The translations under genes and the position numbers were made by a program. Shown here piece by piece: positions 32,267-45,207 of a stretch of 64,000 nucleotides of DNA (position 1 is its first letter; each line of letters begins with the position of its first letter). This DNA is from Irpex lacteus (lineage: Eukaryota > Basidiomycota > Agaricomycetes > Polyporales > Irpicaceae): assembly GCA_001986395.2 (NCBI GenBank), contig MQVO02000008.1, forward strand, positions 372,001-436,000, read 5' to 3'. The notes below the pieces were generated by a model. That model worked only from the letters and a program-made list of their open reading frames with translations. It was not told the DNA's origin and did no database searches.

Positions 32267-34095
32267 TTAATTCGGGACATATAGATTGCTACAATAGGTT
32301 AACGCCGTCTGCCACAACAAACACCGGATGTGCATGCTACGGGAGCCAATATGTCCTGTACCTGCCAGATGAACGTTCAAGCTGTGGACTTCAGCCGCGG
32401 TGAACGGACAGTTTGGAGGATTGCATGGGACATCGGAGAGGGTAGCTGGCCCAATTTGAAAGGGGTTAGGAACAACACCTGCCTCTGGATTGTTGTCTAA
32501 GAGATGACGCATAAATCTAGCGTTATCTGCCACATCCCAGTCAATCCCATACCCTGCCACATCCTCCGCAGCAAGGTGTTCTTCGTCGCGACTCGCACTG
32601 AAGCCTGTAACACCGCGAAGCCCGTCTTGAACCATACTAAAGAAATAAAGATCGTGAGGGGTAGCATTGCGCTCATGGCGAAGCTGTAGAGTATGATGGT
32701 TCCAAATTTCAGCCCATTCTTGTGCATCCTCGTTGATGGATGGAAGGAACAAGTGATGAAGAAGCCATATATGCGAGGAAAGGCGTGGGTTCAGAGAGTG
32801 ATTAGCCTCAAGATCCACGAAAAAGTGCTTCCACTTTTGTCCGAAGCCATGCGTAACGTCATACCAAAGACGTTCTATCCGTGTGTTGTGGACGCTCCTA
32901 AGAGATGGATATCAGACTGGTAAAGAAGAGGTAAAGATAGTGTTACGCACTTTCCCCATATATACGATCCGCGATTCAGCCCTCTATGCTGCTCCATCCA
33001 CTCAGCCACCATAATATTCTCTGTTCCATGGTCACCTCTGACACGGCTTGGTGTTCCGTACATTGATATTGCGTGCAGAAATAGATCGAGCACCGTTTGA
33101 GCCCGGTTATTGTCACTAGCACGAATTCCTGTGACCAACCGTGATTTACCATCGATGAAGCAGTGGATGACGATTTTGAATCGTATCAGTCCTGATAACC
33201 GGTTGGCTGTCAGCAAAGATAAACAAATACAGACGTTTAAGACTTACCATGCTGGCCATCGTGATGCCATAAGGAATTCGCCCCCGGGACAGCATATGTC
33301 TTCCGATGTATGGCCCGTTCGCCAAACACACCAGGAGACCCATGAACTCGGAGATAGGAAGCAGTAATGCGGTCCATAGGCACACGATGTCCAGCAGCTC
33401 TCAAGCTACCTCGGAGCATGCTACGACCAAATTGAGGGAAGGCTTCCAATGTGGCAGCAATTAATGTGTCCAGTTGCTCGTCAGAGAGATTAGAAGTTGC
33501 CGCTGTAGTAGAAGTGTGTAGTCTCGTGATTGTACCATCCTCCTCTATCTGCTCTGTGAATACTGGCAGTCCTGGTTGTACCAGTCCTTGTTCAAGGGCA
33601 CGGCGTCGGATTGTACGAGATGAGCAGTTGGTGACATGTTCCAACGTATGAGGACCTCGGTGGACTAGAGCATTGGCCAGGAATGCAGGATCGATCTCAA
33701 TTCGAGGCCTGCCTGGACGTCCAGTCCGATTACGGTGGGTAACTGCTGGAGCTGGCATGCTCGGAGGATCCATGGATCGATGACAAGCTTCGTCCAAGGC
33801 CTTCACCATATCACCGGCATTATTCTGTAGCATCGCGTACTCAGCTGCAGGAAAGCGTTCACGGTGCTAAAACCAGTCAACAAAAAAGTTTAAATTTGCA
33901 AGACCATGCAATTGTATGATGACTTACCGCCTCGGCAGCTTCAAGAAAGTGAAGCACTTGCATACGCATCTCGTTCAGCCGATCGGTATCTCCAACCTGT
34001 GTTCGTAGAGCCGTCAATACCCTGTCCGAGAGTGTATGGTAGGCCGCTCGAAGGTTGTCATCAGGTGTGAAGTTATGGACAATTTGGTCTGCCAT
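32267..34095 (-). CDS. DDE/D integrase-core (rve-superfamily) protein, apparently intact
   Basis: Four exons (34095-33928, 33866-33248, 33191-about 32952, 32896-32267) join in frame to about 550 residues. The N-terminal half has a helix-turn-helix-like region (GRPGRPRIEI, then VTNCSSRTIRRRALEQGL). The catalytic core shows WHHDGQHGLIRFKIVIH (first Asp), RGDHGTEN (second Asp), and VHNTRIERLW (Glu) with 34 residues between the second Asp and the Glu, the integrase D-35-E spacing. The region after the core (SHIWLLHHLFLP, NPPNCPFTAAEV) matches an Agaricomycete and animal family of stand-alone integrase-core proteins that I recall. No reverse transcriptase or gag lies nearby. It likely acts, or once acted, as a DNA transposase or a domesticated derivative. 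Terminal repeats of an element were not found. Confidence 0.85.
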
Positions 34096-34294
34096 AGAGT
34101 GAACTATCACCGGGCAGTGACTTGGTGAGACGTGAATAAGATATGTGCGCTTATTGCCCACCAACTTCTCTCTTCGACCAACAACACACACTTGTACTTA
34201 CTCTCCGCTTACTCTACATCTACATCTCTCATTTACTCCTCAACCTCGTCCTCAAACGTGCATGATTTTGTATCTTAAGGTGCGTGTGAACAGA

Positions 34295-35430
34295 TCATGG
34301 GTTAATGCGGTAGTGGCAGCAGCGGCGAGTTTTTATTTTCCGACTGTCTGTAGTCGCTTGTAAAGCTGCCTGAGCCTTGTACTCGAACACATGCAGTTTT
34401 GGATCCCAAGATGGGTTTGGACAGATCATGGGCTTACTGTAGTAGTAACAACACCGGTGAGTTGTTGTTTTCCATCCTGCTAATTGTAACGTAATCACTT
34501 CCAAAATAGCGCTATCTCTTTCAATCCCCAAGACAGGAATGATGGATGTTCGGTGTTGACGCATTCTCTGTGACCGTGCGATTGAATACATCCCCACAGT
34601 ATCATTGTATCTTTGCAGCGGTGTGGACCATTCTATGTACGCCAGTGGATTGTTGATTCTCTCGAACTTCTTAGGGAGGCAGAAAATGACCCGAACACGA
34701 CCCACGGTCATGTCTGCCAGTGATAACAGTGTTAACATTAGTAAATCTGACAGATAATAGTATCAGTAATAACTACTGACCATCGAGCGGATCTCGTGCG
34801 GATTGTCCAGGCCTGTTATTCTCCGAGTCTGACACTTGCGCGCGCTGGCCCACACCACTATTGCAAGCAAGAACTGTGGAAAATTGAGGAGAACCTGCTT
34901 TGGTGAGATAGCGAGCCGGTTTTGCCGCTATGGCGCAAACTGAATTCCATCTTGGTTCTCATGAAAATTGCCCCATTGAGGGTAATTGAGGTGAGATGGT
35001 TTGTATACAGGGAATACGGTCAGCTCAGTCAAAGAACGAACAAACATCGACAATTCTGCTCTGCTAGACAGTTCACGCGCATCCTCTGTTCCTCTCGGAC
35101 TCGGAGCCTGAGCAGCGGCACTCGAAGAAGCGACCAAGGATTGTGTTATGTCGACCACCGAGTTAACACTGCCGGAAGATGTCGGCAGGAGAAAGGAACA
35201 AAGGCATTCAAGAAAATGAGAGGCACCATAATCAGCAATAATCGAGCCTGCAGGCATGTTGGGAAATGAGGGGTGTTTTGCGATTCGGTAGACCACGGTA
35301 CTTGTCAGTGGCTCCTTCGTAGACGTTGAGGGTACTGAGCGCGAGCCTGAGTCGGCTCCACTGCCAGATGATGGCTCAGCATCCTCCAACAGTTCATCGT
35401 CATGATGGCCATATATGCTCGCAACCACTG
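34295..35430 (-). mobile_element. Degenerate C-terminal remnant of a Plavaka-type (CACTA-like) transposase
   Basis: Two stretches recall the C-terminus of fungal Plavaka transposases. One (about 34,928-35,300) holds YRIAKHPSFPNMP followed by DYGASHFLECL, the other (about 34,430-34,730) holds GRVRVIFCLPKKF, LAYIEWSTPL and GMYSIARSQRMRQHRTSII. In the family these follow one another without the interruptions seen here, and the last part loses the expected histidine/leucine-rich ending. The N-terminal and catalytic parts are not recognisable to the right, so this is a dead fragment. It abuts the integrase-like gene on the same strand. Confidence 0.62.
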
Positions 35431-37715
35431 CTTGACGAGGATTGCAATGGACGCGGTGGCCAACTGATCACGAGACTGGAGAACCATAAGATGTTGATGC
35501 GAGTGGCGGCAACGGAAGGCTGGAAAGGAGGAGAGATGGTGGACATGGGATCTGTGGACTGATTTGCCATGGCGCGAAGGACCTGAAGTGTTTCGCCCGG
35601 GGTGTCTTCTTGTAGCATTGGATAGGAAATGATCACGAAAGCAGTAAGAACAGCTGAATACAAACCGGTCTGCACAATGCAATGAAGTTGGAGTCAGTGA
35701 GAATAACAGGATAGTTCAAGGCCTACCTACGGCTATGTACACGTAGGTTATCTACTTATACTGCTACACTGCCCGCATGCTCAATACTAACTTGAAATTG
35801 TTGTCTCCTAGTGTATTGGCGAGGATGTCGGTGAACGGTTTGACTTCACCGAGGTACGTCGTCAAGTTCATCTACCTTGTATAGTGTCCCTGACCCGTCC
35901 ACAATCTAGTTACACCCTGTGTCCTCCGTGAACTGCTACAGCAGCTCCTATGAAGCACACAGCGCGGCACCACGTATTGTTGCTGCCACCCGAGGAACAG
36001 GCAGTAGCCCGCAGAACGCTGCCCGCTCGCATGGAGAGGTGTGTCGCTTCCGATTCACACTGCCATTCCGCTTGCTAACCGGTGTTGTTGCGTCGTTCCA
36101 GTTAAACCTGAGACCGTAGACCGGCAGCCCGTAAGTGATGCGGCGATAGTGACACTCCGGCCTCCGTACACGGTACACGTACGCTCTCGCCAACGTACGC
36201 AGCCTCTCTGTGCTTTGCGAGCGTCAGCTACGGCAGTGTCGCTACTACTCACACGTTGAAGCTGCTCGTCGCAGTCCTTGGGCATTGCCAATCGGCGTTG
36301 GCGTTTCTCGTCATGCCGTGCACGACACATCGAGTGTGCTTGTGTCATGAGCACTATTGCGCGGTGCTTTCCTTGTCGACGGCCGATACGCTCGCTAGCA
36401 GCGTCTGTCGGTGACTTCAGTCGTATATAGGGGGTTCTTGTCACGCACGTCGTTTGGGGTGACTAGTCACATCCTGCCTTGAGGTAACAACGTACGGAAG
36501 ATACCGTGCCTCGGGGGATGCGCGTGAGATAAAGGTTGTGTGTAAAGGGGCAATGCGTGAAACCTACCGGTATCAGAGCTTCATGCCGTGCAAAAAACGA
36601 CGCCGTCGCATAAACGATTGCGTCGGCAGTGTCGCAAGGTGTTCCACGCGTCTTACAAGCCACAAGGTGGCTATGTAAGCGTGCGAGGCTCTTCGCTAGG
36701 CCACAGCCCGCATTCTTGATGAGCGAGAGTCGATTGGGTTGGCAGGGGCGCACGGTATGGTGGGAGAAGTAGAGCGAACATTCAAATTGATTACTCACCT
36801 ACAGCGTATTACCACGCACTGCCCTCCCGAGTTCTCCTGTTGGCCCAGGTCAGCGAGCACGATGCCGAAGATGAGAGAGGCAACGAGCAGCCAGCTTCGC
36901 TGGCGGTTGTTTTTCGAGCTTGAAGGTGGTAGCGAGCGAGCGGGAGGTCGAATGGGGCGACGAGGGAGTGAGAGATTGCGTGCATTGTGCACGCCATCGG
37001 TTAGAGTGGTACGGAGTGGTCGTGGTTGAGGTCGAAGTCGAGTAGGTCGTGGTTGAGGAGAAAGGTGTGGATGCCATTGGCGCCGTAGTTGATCGCGTTA
37101 ACGAGTCGCGATCACTTGTTCGTCTCGCTCCACCACGCCCACGAACAAGGCAAATACTGCCAGGCAAGTAATTCAGGATGTTTACCATTTATGATGCTCT
37201 ACTAACTGTACTCGATTAGATGTATCCTTATTCTGTAGCGCGATCAACCCTGGGACCGGCTACCTTCAAGACTCGGTCAGTGGGTCTACGACCCAACGTC
37301 ACGGCCGTACGGAGAGCGATCGTTTGTATGTATAAGGCACCAGGTATGTGACTCACGTATACATAATAATACTTACTGACCTCGTTTACGCAGACAACTA
37401 TACTTATCCACATATCCGCAAACTCGCGCGAAGGAGCTGCGCCCATCGCGAGAGGTGGCTAGACCCCTGGCGCATTCCAGAAAGGCGTTGACGGTATATA
37501 GTGCGGTAGAGGACAAGCTTAACAGGTGAGTAATACTGTTGTACATGTCTTACACGCGTGCTCACACGTTATCCATTTGATCAGTTGATGCTAGGTTAGA
37601 TCAGCCGTTGGAGGCCTTTAACAGAAGCTCAGTCATGTCTTAACAGTCCAGTGAGTGCAATAGCTACGATGGTGGAAATTTACGATACACATCTACAAGG
37701 AACATCTAGGTTAAT
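35431..37715. other. Gene-free accessory stretch
   Basis: No gene supported. Many short frames on both strands compete over the same bases, which is the signature of non-coding GC-rich sequence. Part of it could be the eroded 5' portion of the Plavaka element. Confidence 0.4.
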
Positions 37716-38425
37716 ATGCAAGACTGTACGACGCCATCTGCAAGTCTAGGCGATGTTGATGAAACCGCCGCAACCGGCCCATTTATGGTATCTACGAGAG
37801 AGGATAGTGGCATGGGTGCGTAGTATCTCTTCTGATTCTAAACGTTACAGCGATGCTTGACTAGTTTAATAACTAGCTGACGGTCTATCTGCACGAGTGG
37901 CATCCGGTATACACTACATCGAGGAAGACAGCGTCCCAATCACATTGCGGACTCGGGCACGATATAGGGATCGAACGACCGCTTCTAACTCATGCCAAGC
38001 TACTATCAAAGGTACGGGAAGCATGTATTAATGTCATCATTGAATTATTGCAGAGCTAACGCGTCCCGCAACGGTTTAATATAGGCTTTGCATCTGTGGC
38101 CTCGAAGACAAAACCGTCAATAACTTTCTTCCCTGTTCAGTAAGTACTCTGCGCTTTTAGAATACATATATTACCACTCATTCAAACCGTTTTCAGTTGT
38201 TTATGTGGCAGTACGACGCCTTTCGTGAAAATGTCAAACGAGAGCGGCCTACGGTCGTATCTTCAAAATGGACTCCGGCAGGTATGTAAACGTATGTATC
38301 TCGTGTGGAATGTATTACTGATCATTAAGGTACAAAGTTCTCATCAGGATGTCGATTGCGCGTGCGTATATCGACAATTCTGTGCGGGGAAGCCAGAGGC
38401 GGCACCCATAGCCGACTCTGTCTAG
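37716..38425 (+). CDS. Small spliced hypothetical protein
   Basis: Five exons can be chained in frame: from the start MQDCTTPSASLGDVDETAAT (37716-37814), through an exon starting 37877 (ADGLSARVASGIHYIEEDS), then GFASVASKTKPS, then HCLCGSTTPFVKMSNES, to the last exon (VQSSHQDVDCACVYRQF) with a stop at 38423-38425. Each junction has GT and AG at the right phase, which is unlikely by chance across four introns. No family is recognised. A chance chain cannot be ruled out. Confidence 0.4.
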
Positions 38426-39211
38426 CGATCGAATAGACGGTCGTATCGCGGTAAAGACGGTGCATTAATGTGAGTACTATATTGATATACGTTTCTTGCA
38501 TACGGAACGAGTGTTAATTGTTTCTTAATCACCATACTGTTAGGGTTGCGCTTTTGGCCTCCACATACAAAACTGCGAATGCCGTACGTATCGCATATGC
38601 GATTTTAAAACTGAGCTAGGTAACGTATACTGACCATAACGCGAACTGATTCCATCACTTTCCTCTAGATTAAATCGACCTTTATGAAAATGATCATGAA
38701 TATGAAGGCCGGAGACTGAGGCATGCTTAAAGGTGAGTTGATACGTTCTTGCGCGGATGTAAAGTAACTAACTTACTTGGTTACCCTGCTGCAGTCAAAA
38801 ACCCTCATCTCGAAGGGCCCTGCTGACTCGCTTCGCGACGCACTACAGCTAGTATAACACCCTGTCGCTCCCCGGACGTCGACCCATTGCGGAACGACGT
38901 GCAGATCGCTTTAGGAGCAGTGCAGGCTCTGTGGTGTCTACCTTCAACGTTCGATACGGTACGTACACGTTGGTTGTAAACTTCCAATATCACCTCGCTA
39001 AGCTTTGATTGATCTATAGCATAGCGACATCGTCATCCTACCCACCCCAGCTCGCGGGACACCAATCCATCGTGATATTGTCATCCTGGGGCTACCGTGC
39101 ATCTGTAGCGACGTCACGGCAGGGTTGGCAAATGACGCGAAGACTTTGTATAAGGTGTAGATAGATATATGATAAAAGGCATATTCAATCAAGTGAAAAG
39201 GTACGAGAAAT
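38426..39211. other. Intergenic stretch
   Basis: No gene supported; only short frames without motifs. Confidence 0.4.
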
Positions 39212-42200
39212 CTACAGTGCATTGAACCCTTGCACGTTCAAGACTAGCTGAGAGTGAACCCATACATCAAAATCGGTCGCAATATCAGGTGATGAGAACC
39301 AATCATGGCCTCTCTGCATAACATCGTCCATTGACATCTGTATGAGATCCGCAAGCGACTCATCCAGCTCTACGTCGGCAGAAGAGAAACACGAATGAAA
39401 AGAGATAGGCTTCTGGGGTGTACTCGGTTTGAGATCGGCCCTACGTTTACCCTTGCTATTGGTTTCGATATACTAAAGAGTAAATGATTAGTGCGAGAGA
39501 TCGAAGTATAAGATTCGATAGGGAGTAGAATTGCCGCGTACCGTTTGAACCAGAGATTGTGATGCGTGAACATTGAACTGTAGAACACTGTAAGGCTTTG
39601 GCCGAGCATGACATGACAAAGGGGCCTACCCGAATACGCCAGCCTCTGATTACAGGAATTAAGTAACTCCCGTAAATAGACTGCATTAGGAGCACCGATC
39701 GAAGTGCAAGACTGTCTTTATCTTCGTTGATGTTTGTGGGATGCACTATGGTACGAATATTGGGGTGATCAGGGTGACCGCGGCCCTGTAGATAGCGCTT
39801 GAGGCTGAGGTTGAAAGCCGAGAACGCGACCTGAACATTGCGATTTGAAGACGGGGGAGAAAGCTCAAATTTGATGTGATCAAGAAGAGAAGAAGGGCCC
39901 GTAATGTGACGATTGTATAAAGCAGCAACAAGAGCAACCTTTGCATCAATCATACTGCCATCGTCCGATGGGACAAGATCAGAACTGATATCCTGATATA
40001 AAGAAGACAAAGCCATATGGAGAGTAAGCTCAGAAACAGCCCCGTGAATGTGCTGGGGATAACGTACTTGAACAAAATTCTTGAGAGCGTATTGGAGCTG
40101 GAACCCCTCCTGAAACTTCTTGAACTCGGCGTGGTTCCATATTGAACCATCTCCGAGGAGAACCTTTGCCAGTATGAAACAGGTCCACCGATGATGATCT
40201 GACGGAGATTGGCGATTGCAAGAGACTTGCGGAACCTGTCAAGAAACTATCAATACATGAAATACTGTACAAGGTGACAGGTAGACGTACCTCAATTTCA
40301 TACTCCATGAGAAGTTGAGCAACAGGATTATTCAGGCCCTCTGGAAGAACACTGTCCGCCGATAGCTCCAACCAAGGTTGAAGTTTCGTGCCAAGGTCAG
40401 GATCGAATGAGGCCACCGTGGTAAACGTAAGCTTGTGAAAGTTTTCCTGACCAAGGATCATGGCGAGAAGAAGAAATGGGGATACAGGCTCAGGAGCGGT
40501 AGCAGAGTGAATGAGGTGCAGCGCGCACGCTGCTCCATAACTGAGCCATAAAGCATGGGAAGCTTGGGTATCATTTGCGTCGCGGAACGGACTGAGCTTG
40601 GGGGTACTATAAGAGCCAATAGTCTGCCAATGATAATGATCCTTGGCCATAGTGGTGAAGATGCGACCCCATACACTTCGCTCTAGGCCTTGCCCAACAG
40701 TCAATGTGTCGATCTCTGTGCTACTGCTGAGAGAGAAGAATCGCTGGTCGTATAGGAATGCCCGAAGAGGGACGGGTCGTGTGTATGATACGCCAGGAAG
40801 ACGTTCGGGAGGAGCTTCAGGAGTAACATCTTGGTCTTGGCAGTGGATGTGTTCGAGAAGACGAAGAACAGCAGCCGCCAATACTTCGACAGAAGAGCCA
40901 GAGATCGAAACACAAGAGCCCAGAGAAGGGGGGGTGTGAATGTATCGTTGTTGCATACCAGAGGCCCATGCAGAGAGTCGCTCATCTGATAGCATGATAT
41001 CTGGGTTCATAGAGTGCGAGTGCAGCCGAAGCGATAAAAGAGTATGTGAGGGAGGGGTGTTCCCGGATGGAGACGAAGACGTTAAAGCAGGAGTAGGAGG
41101 TTGGGTCTCTATGTTGGTGAGCGGCTGCGGGTCAGGCAGCTCAGAGGCTGACGACAACAGCTGAGAACGTGTGTCCCTGATTGGAGACACGAGGCGTACA
41201 CGTCGGATCGGACGTTCATCCTTGACAGACTGGAATGAGTGTGTTAGTATAGCGATCACGTTGCGAAACATTGGGAGAGTGTGTACCTGGAGCGAAGGAG
41301 ATCGAATTCGACCTGAGCGCGTATGGGTTGACAGTTCAGGAAACGGCTGACATTAATGGTCAATAGGAGAGAATAGGAGAGGATTGGAAGAAGAAACGAA
41401 AATGACGCACTGGCTCGTCCATGAGAGAGCTAAACAGACGCGCGGAAGTTGAAGAAGAGGAGGATGAAGGCAACGTGACTCTACTGCTCGAAGCCACAGA
41501 GCCAGGAGGCAGTGAAGTGTCCTGGGAGCGATGATTGATAAGTGGAATGGAAGAGTGAAAAAGGATGGAGACAAACCTCAAAAGCGTTGGACGGAAGTGG
41601 GTCATCCCAGTCAAATGTTGGAGATTCAGGAGGAGTACGTCGCTCATTGGGATCCTGAGGACAAGTGGAGAAGCACTTGATGGGGGTATTCCGAAAGCGA
41701 CGGCCGTAACTTCCATACAAGTTGAGCTTTTCCGAGGAATAAAGAAGCTCACGATGAGCGTAACATGCATGTGCAAATAGATAGTGCTCTGGAAGGGGAC
41801 TGTCGTCGTCACTGAAACGAAAGATGGGTGCTTCGAGAGGACCATATCGAGGAGCTAGAGTTATGGCAATAGTATGAGAAGTAGAAAGAGAGTTGAGTAT
41901 GCAGGCACTTACCTAGCACAATGATAGGGAGTGCATGGCGAGGATCAGATTCACGGAGCATGTTCTGAACCTTCGGGAGGGATAGAAGAGCCGACGTGGT
42001 AAAGGCAGAGCTTGCGAGCTCTTTGGCGGTGAGCTTGAAGCCATCAGCAGCAGCGCGGTTCGAGGGAATCATCAGTTGATAGCATGCCTCGTCAGGCGCA
42101 ACTGGGGACTTGTGTGGAGCCTTGATTATAAGCCCGTTTCGTTCGAGGGAAGTAATCGCCAGGGCGTTGATCTGATTCCACACAGATCCCGAAGGTGACA

Positions 42201-43094
42201 GATCTGAAACGAACGTCTGACCGAGTTCGTCTAGGTGTTCCAGCCAAACACGTATTTCCCCAGGCAAAGGCACATAGGCCGGGTAGCAAACACCAGTTGC
42301 AGGCTCGTTCTTATTTGGCTATTACACGTTCATAAGAACTTTGGAGAAGAGCAGACAATGACATAACTTACAGGAAATGGCAGAACTGTGAAAAGGAACC
42401 TGGTAGGGCCGGTGTTTGCTGTGAGAGATGCAGTCGTGAGAGTGCGACTGGCAGGCGTGACAGACGACTGGCGAGACTTCTGAGAATTCTTGGCTCCTGA
42501 GCTCTTGTTCCCACCATGTCTGCCAGCGGCTTGCATTCGACGAAAATTAGCAGCCTTAGGACCAACCGCCTCAGGAAGCGTAGGAAGACCTTGCCAGGGA
42601 CCAGAGATTCGGGGAATGTGGGGTGTAAATGACGAAGGAGTCTGGGATTGAGGCTGTAGAACAGCGGGAAGGGATGTGGTAGAAAGGGGGGGTGGTTGTG
42701 GTAGCATGCTTGGAACAGCATTGGCAGGGAAACTTCGCATACGTGAGATGAGATTGTAAATGCCCGTGGCAGCTGAGTAGGTACATACCGAGAGTGAGGT
42801 ATGTTTGCGTTTTCCTCAGGCTCAGCGCTGTGATATTCGGCAGAATGCCCACAAGCCTTGCAGTTATCACTGTCATTGACAGGGTTCTAGAGGTTGGAAA
42901 CATGGAAGTTAGTGACACAGATATAGACGATAGGAAAGGGAGGGATATTACATAGTACACTGTACCGTCTGGACGGGTTCCAAGCCAGATAGCGCAGGAA
43001 TGGGGGCAAGGTTGCTTTTGGCCAGTGAGACGATCCAGAAAGGGGAAACAGATGATTGCCCCTTGACGCTCAGCAAGAGATGAAAATGCAGCCA
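39212..43094 (-). CDS. Large multi-exon Agaricomycete hypothetical protein
   Basis: Starts at 43094 (MAAFSSLAERQGAIICFPFL) and ends at 39212. The exons are numerous and those traced join in frame to about 1,100 residues or more. The N-terminus has a Cys pattern (CPHSCAIWLGTRPDG, then NCKACGHSAEYH) that could bind zinc. Next is a Pro/Ser-rich stretch, then APRYGPLEAPIFRFSDDDSP, then a long exon (about 41,230-40,280) with LPEGLNNPVAQLLMEYEIE. The last part (FVQVRYPQHIHGAV, RGHPDHPNI, ISFHSCFSSADV) recalls a family of mushroom proteins with a HECT-like-looking C-terminus. I cannot show the catalytic Cys of a HECT ligase, so no enzymatic role is assigned. Confidence 0.7.
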
Positions 43095-43669
43095 TTGTAG
43101 TTGGATGTAGAGTAAAAATAAAGGCTATAAGATAAAGTCTGTGAGACGGAGGGCTTGCAAATGATGCCTATGCAAGTGCGTAAACGTCTAAGTCCCGCAG
43201 GCAGTTGGTAAAGCAAGTGTGACGCCCACGGTCACAGAAATGTATAGTTGTGACATTAACATAGCCGGGAGGCCCGTCACAGTCCGCGGTGCCCCTAGAA
43301 CAAGCAGCGGAAGTTCAGTTCATATTTTGCAAGTCCGATTTCAAGGAGCAGGAGTATCGAATCCAATGAGACAAACGAACTCACCTACCGCATTGGCATA
43401 GATGACATCAACACGTTCAAAATCTCTCAAGATCTGACGGCATCAGAGAACAGATAAGATCTCTAGAAATCTCGTTAGTTATCCAGTAATCTCCGGAGAA
43501 ATTGAGATCTCACTAGACGCCCTGATCGTGCCATCGAGCGGTATCAAGGGATCTTGAGACAACTTGGGAGACCTCTTGAAAAATCAAGAAATCGAAAAAC
43601 ATTTCCTGACATATGGACGGATGAACAACTTGTGAGAACCGATGACACCTTTTTGTCCAATAACAACCT
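43095..43669. other. Intergenic stretch
   Basis: No gene supported. Probably contains the promoter of the large minus-strand gene at its left end. Confidence 0.4.
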
Positions 43670-44125
43670 TCATAGTGTTCGCTCGAAATCCGCGATGCGC
43701 TGCTCCAGAGCATCGGTATTCAAATTATCGAAGTCGCTGAGAACGAGCCCTCCGTTGTGGGTGAGAACTTTGAAGAGAGCATGGTGCAATGATCCGTTTG
43801 GCTGTGTTCGACGTCATCAGTACAGTAAAGGGGATAGACGTGAAGAAAGGGAGGTACTTACTTTGTGCACAACTGGCATTTTTGAACGGTCCTCTGTACC
43901 TTTCAGAATAGATTCAAACGTCGTACGGTGTTTCGGCATGACTCCGGGTCGAGCATTCAGCGTTGCTCCTTTGAAGGTGGCGTTAAACCTTCGCACGTTT
44001 TCGACGTGGTCTTCCGTCCGCCAAGGAATCTTGCCGTCGTTCGGAGTCTCAGCAGCGTGATTCATGAGGTTACGATTGACAAGAAATTCGGGGTTGGCCA
44101 TGATGATAGCGCGTTTGGAAGCCAT
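43670..44125 (-). CDS. Small two-exon hypothetical protein (131 residues)
   Basis: Exon 1 (44125-43862) begins MASKRAIIMANPEFLVNRN. The acceptor that restores a sensible frame is AACACAG, giving exon 2 at 43801-43670 with HALFKVLTHNGGLVLSDFDN and a stop. A nearer acceptor would give a different, motif-less ending. The phrase GLVLSDFD followed by a Thr/Leu-x-x-RI segment also occurs in the hypothetical gene at 57.9-60.1 kb, so the two share a short conserved block. No known family is recognised. Confidence 0.55.
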
Positions 44126-45207
44126 GGAATAGAATCGGCAGATGATTGGAATTGGGCTGGGATTGGGAGCTTGGTGTGAGGGTAGGTGATGAATATGTTG
44201 GGTGAGATGCAGAAGCAGGGAAGAGGTCGATCATCTTATATACCACTTCATGCGCGGTGGCGTTGTGGACTAGTGGCACTGCCGCCGCCCAGCTTGAGCT
44301 ACTTCGTGCGTGCTCTAAACAAGGGATATAAAACGACCAATAATCACAGCTCCGTGGCGCATATACTTGTTGTGGTTACACCAACGCTGTGCAGTTGTGT
44401 GAGCAAGAAAACAAGAGCCAGAGTAGCACTCGCCACCGGCAACCGAACTGCTATGTTCGTTACTTATTCTGTTTGCGCATCCCTGCCTCAGGCTGGCGGC
44501 GAATCACAGGAAGACGTTATTAGGTCGTTCGACAACGAGGATATTGGAGTAGAGTAAGCATACCCTAACCGTCTGATCATGCCCAGTGCGATTGTGGGCC
44601 AACTCAGTCGGATGATATTGCTTTCTAAATCCTTTTGTGGTCGGCGCCATAGTGAATGCTAGAAATGACCATCCAAACTTCTACACTCCTGACTTGTGTG
44701 CACTGCGGACATCTTGATACAACTGTTATGCTTTTTGAGTACCGCCCCCGTTGAACATGAAACTCGACAGATGCCAACACAGCATCAAGCAGCGAGCGGC
44801 CGCGGCGTTCAAGTCCAAGTCCAAGTTGCGAGAATGCAATAGAGATGGAGATAAGTAATCTACTTATCGGCCGGCGCCATACAATACAACCTACTTATCG
44901 CCCTTATTAGGATTACTTACCATACTAAATAGGCACTCTAATGACAAACGTTAGCATCGCTTTCCTGGACGCTACCAAATGCGCAAGCTTGACCGATGCG
45001 GTTCTCGAAACGCAATCCCTCTTTTAAGTTGCTCTGCTCTCGTCCTGAACAGCGACGACGATCTCAGGGACAGCGACGAGCTCGACAAAGAGACCGCCGG
45101 GAGTAATTCGACTTTTCCAATTGGTTCCACCCTTCATCTCCGAGCCCCGCAACTTTCTACAACTCCACCATATCTTCATCCAAAGTCAGTCTTCCGGAAC
45201 GCGCAGA
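44126..45207. other. Intergenic stretch upstream of the ZIP transporter
   Basis: No gene supported. A plus-strand frame at about 44,979-45,251 overlaps the transporter start in another frame and is probably chance. This stretch should contain the divergent promoters of the small minus-strand gene and the transporter. Confidence 0.4.

Noticed and set aside
35919..37188. Several overlapping 60-130-codon frames on both strands
   Set aside because: No frame dominates, no splice chain or motif was found.
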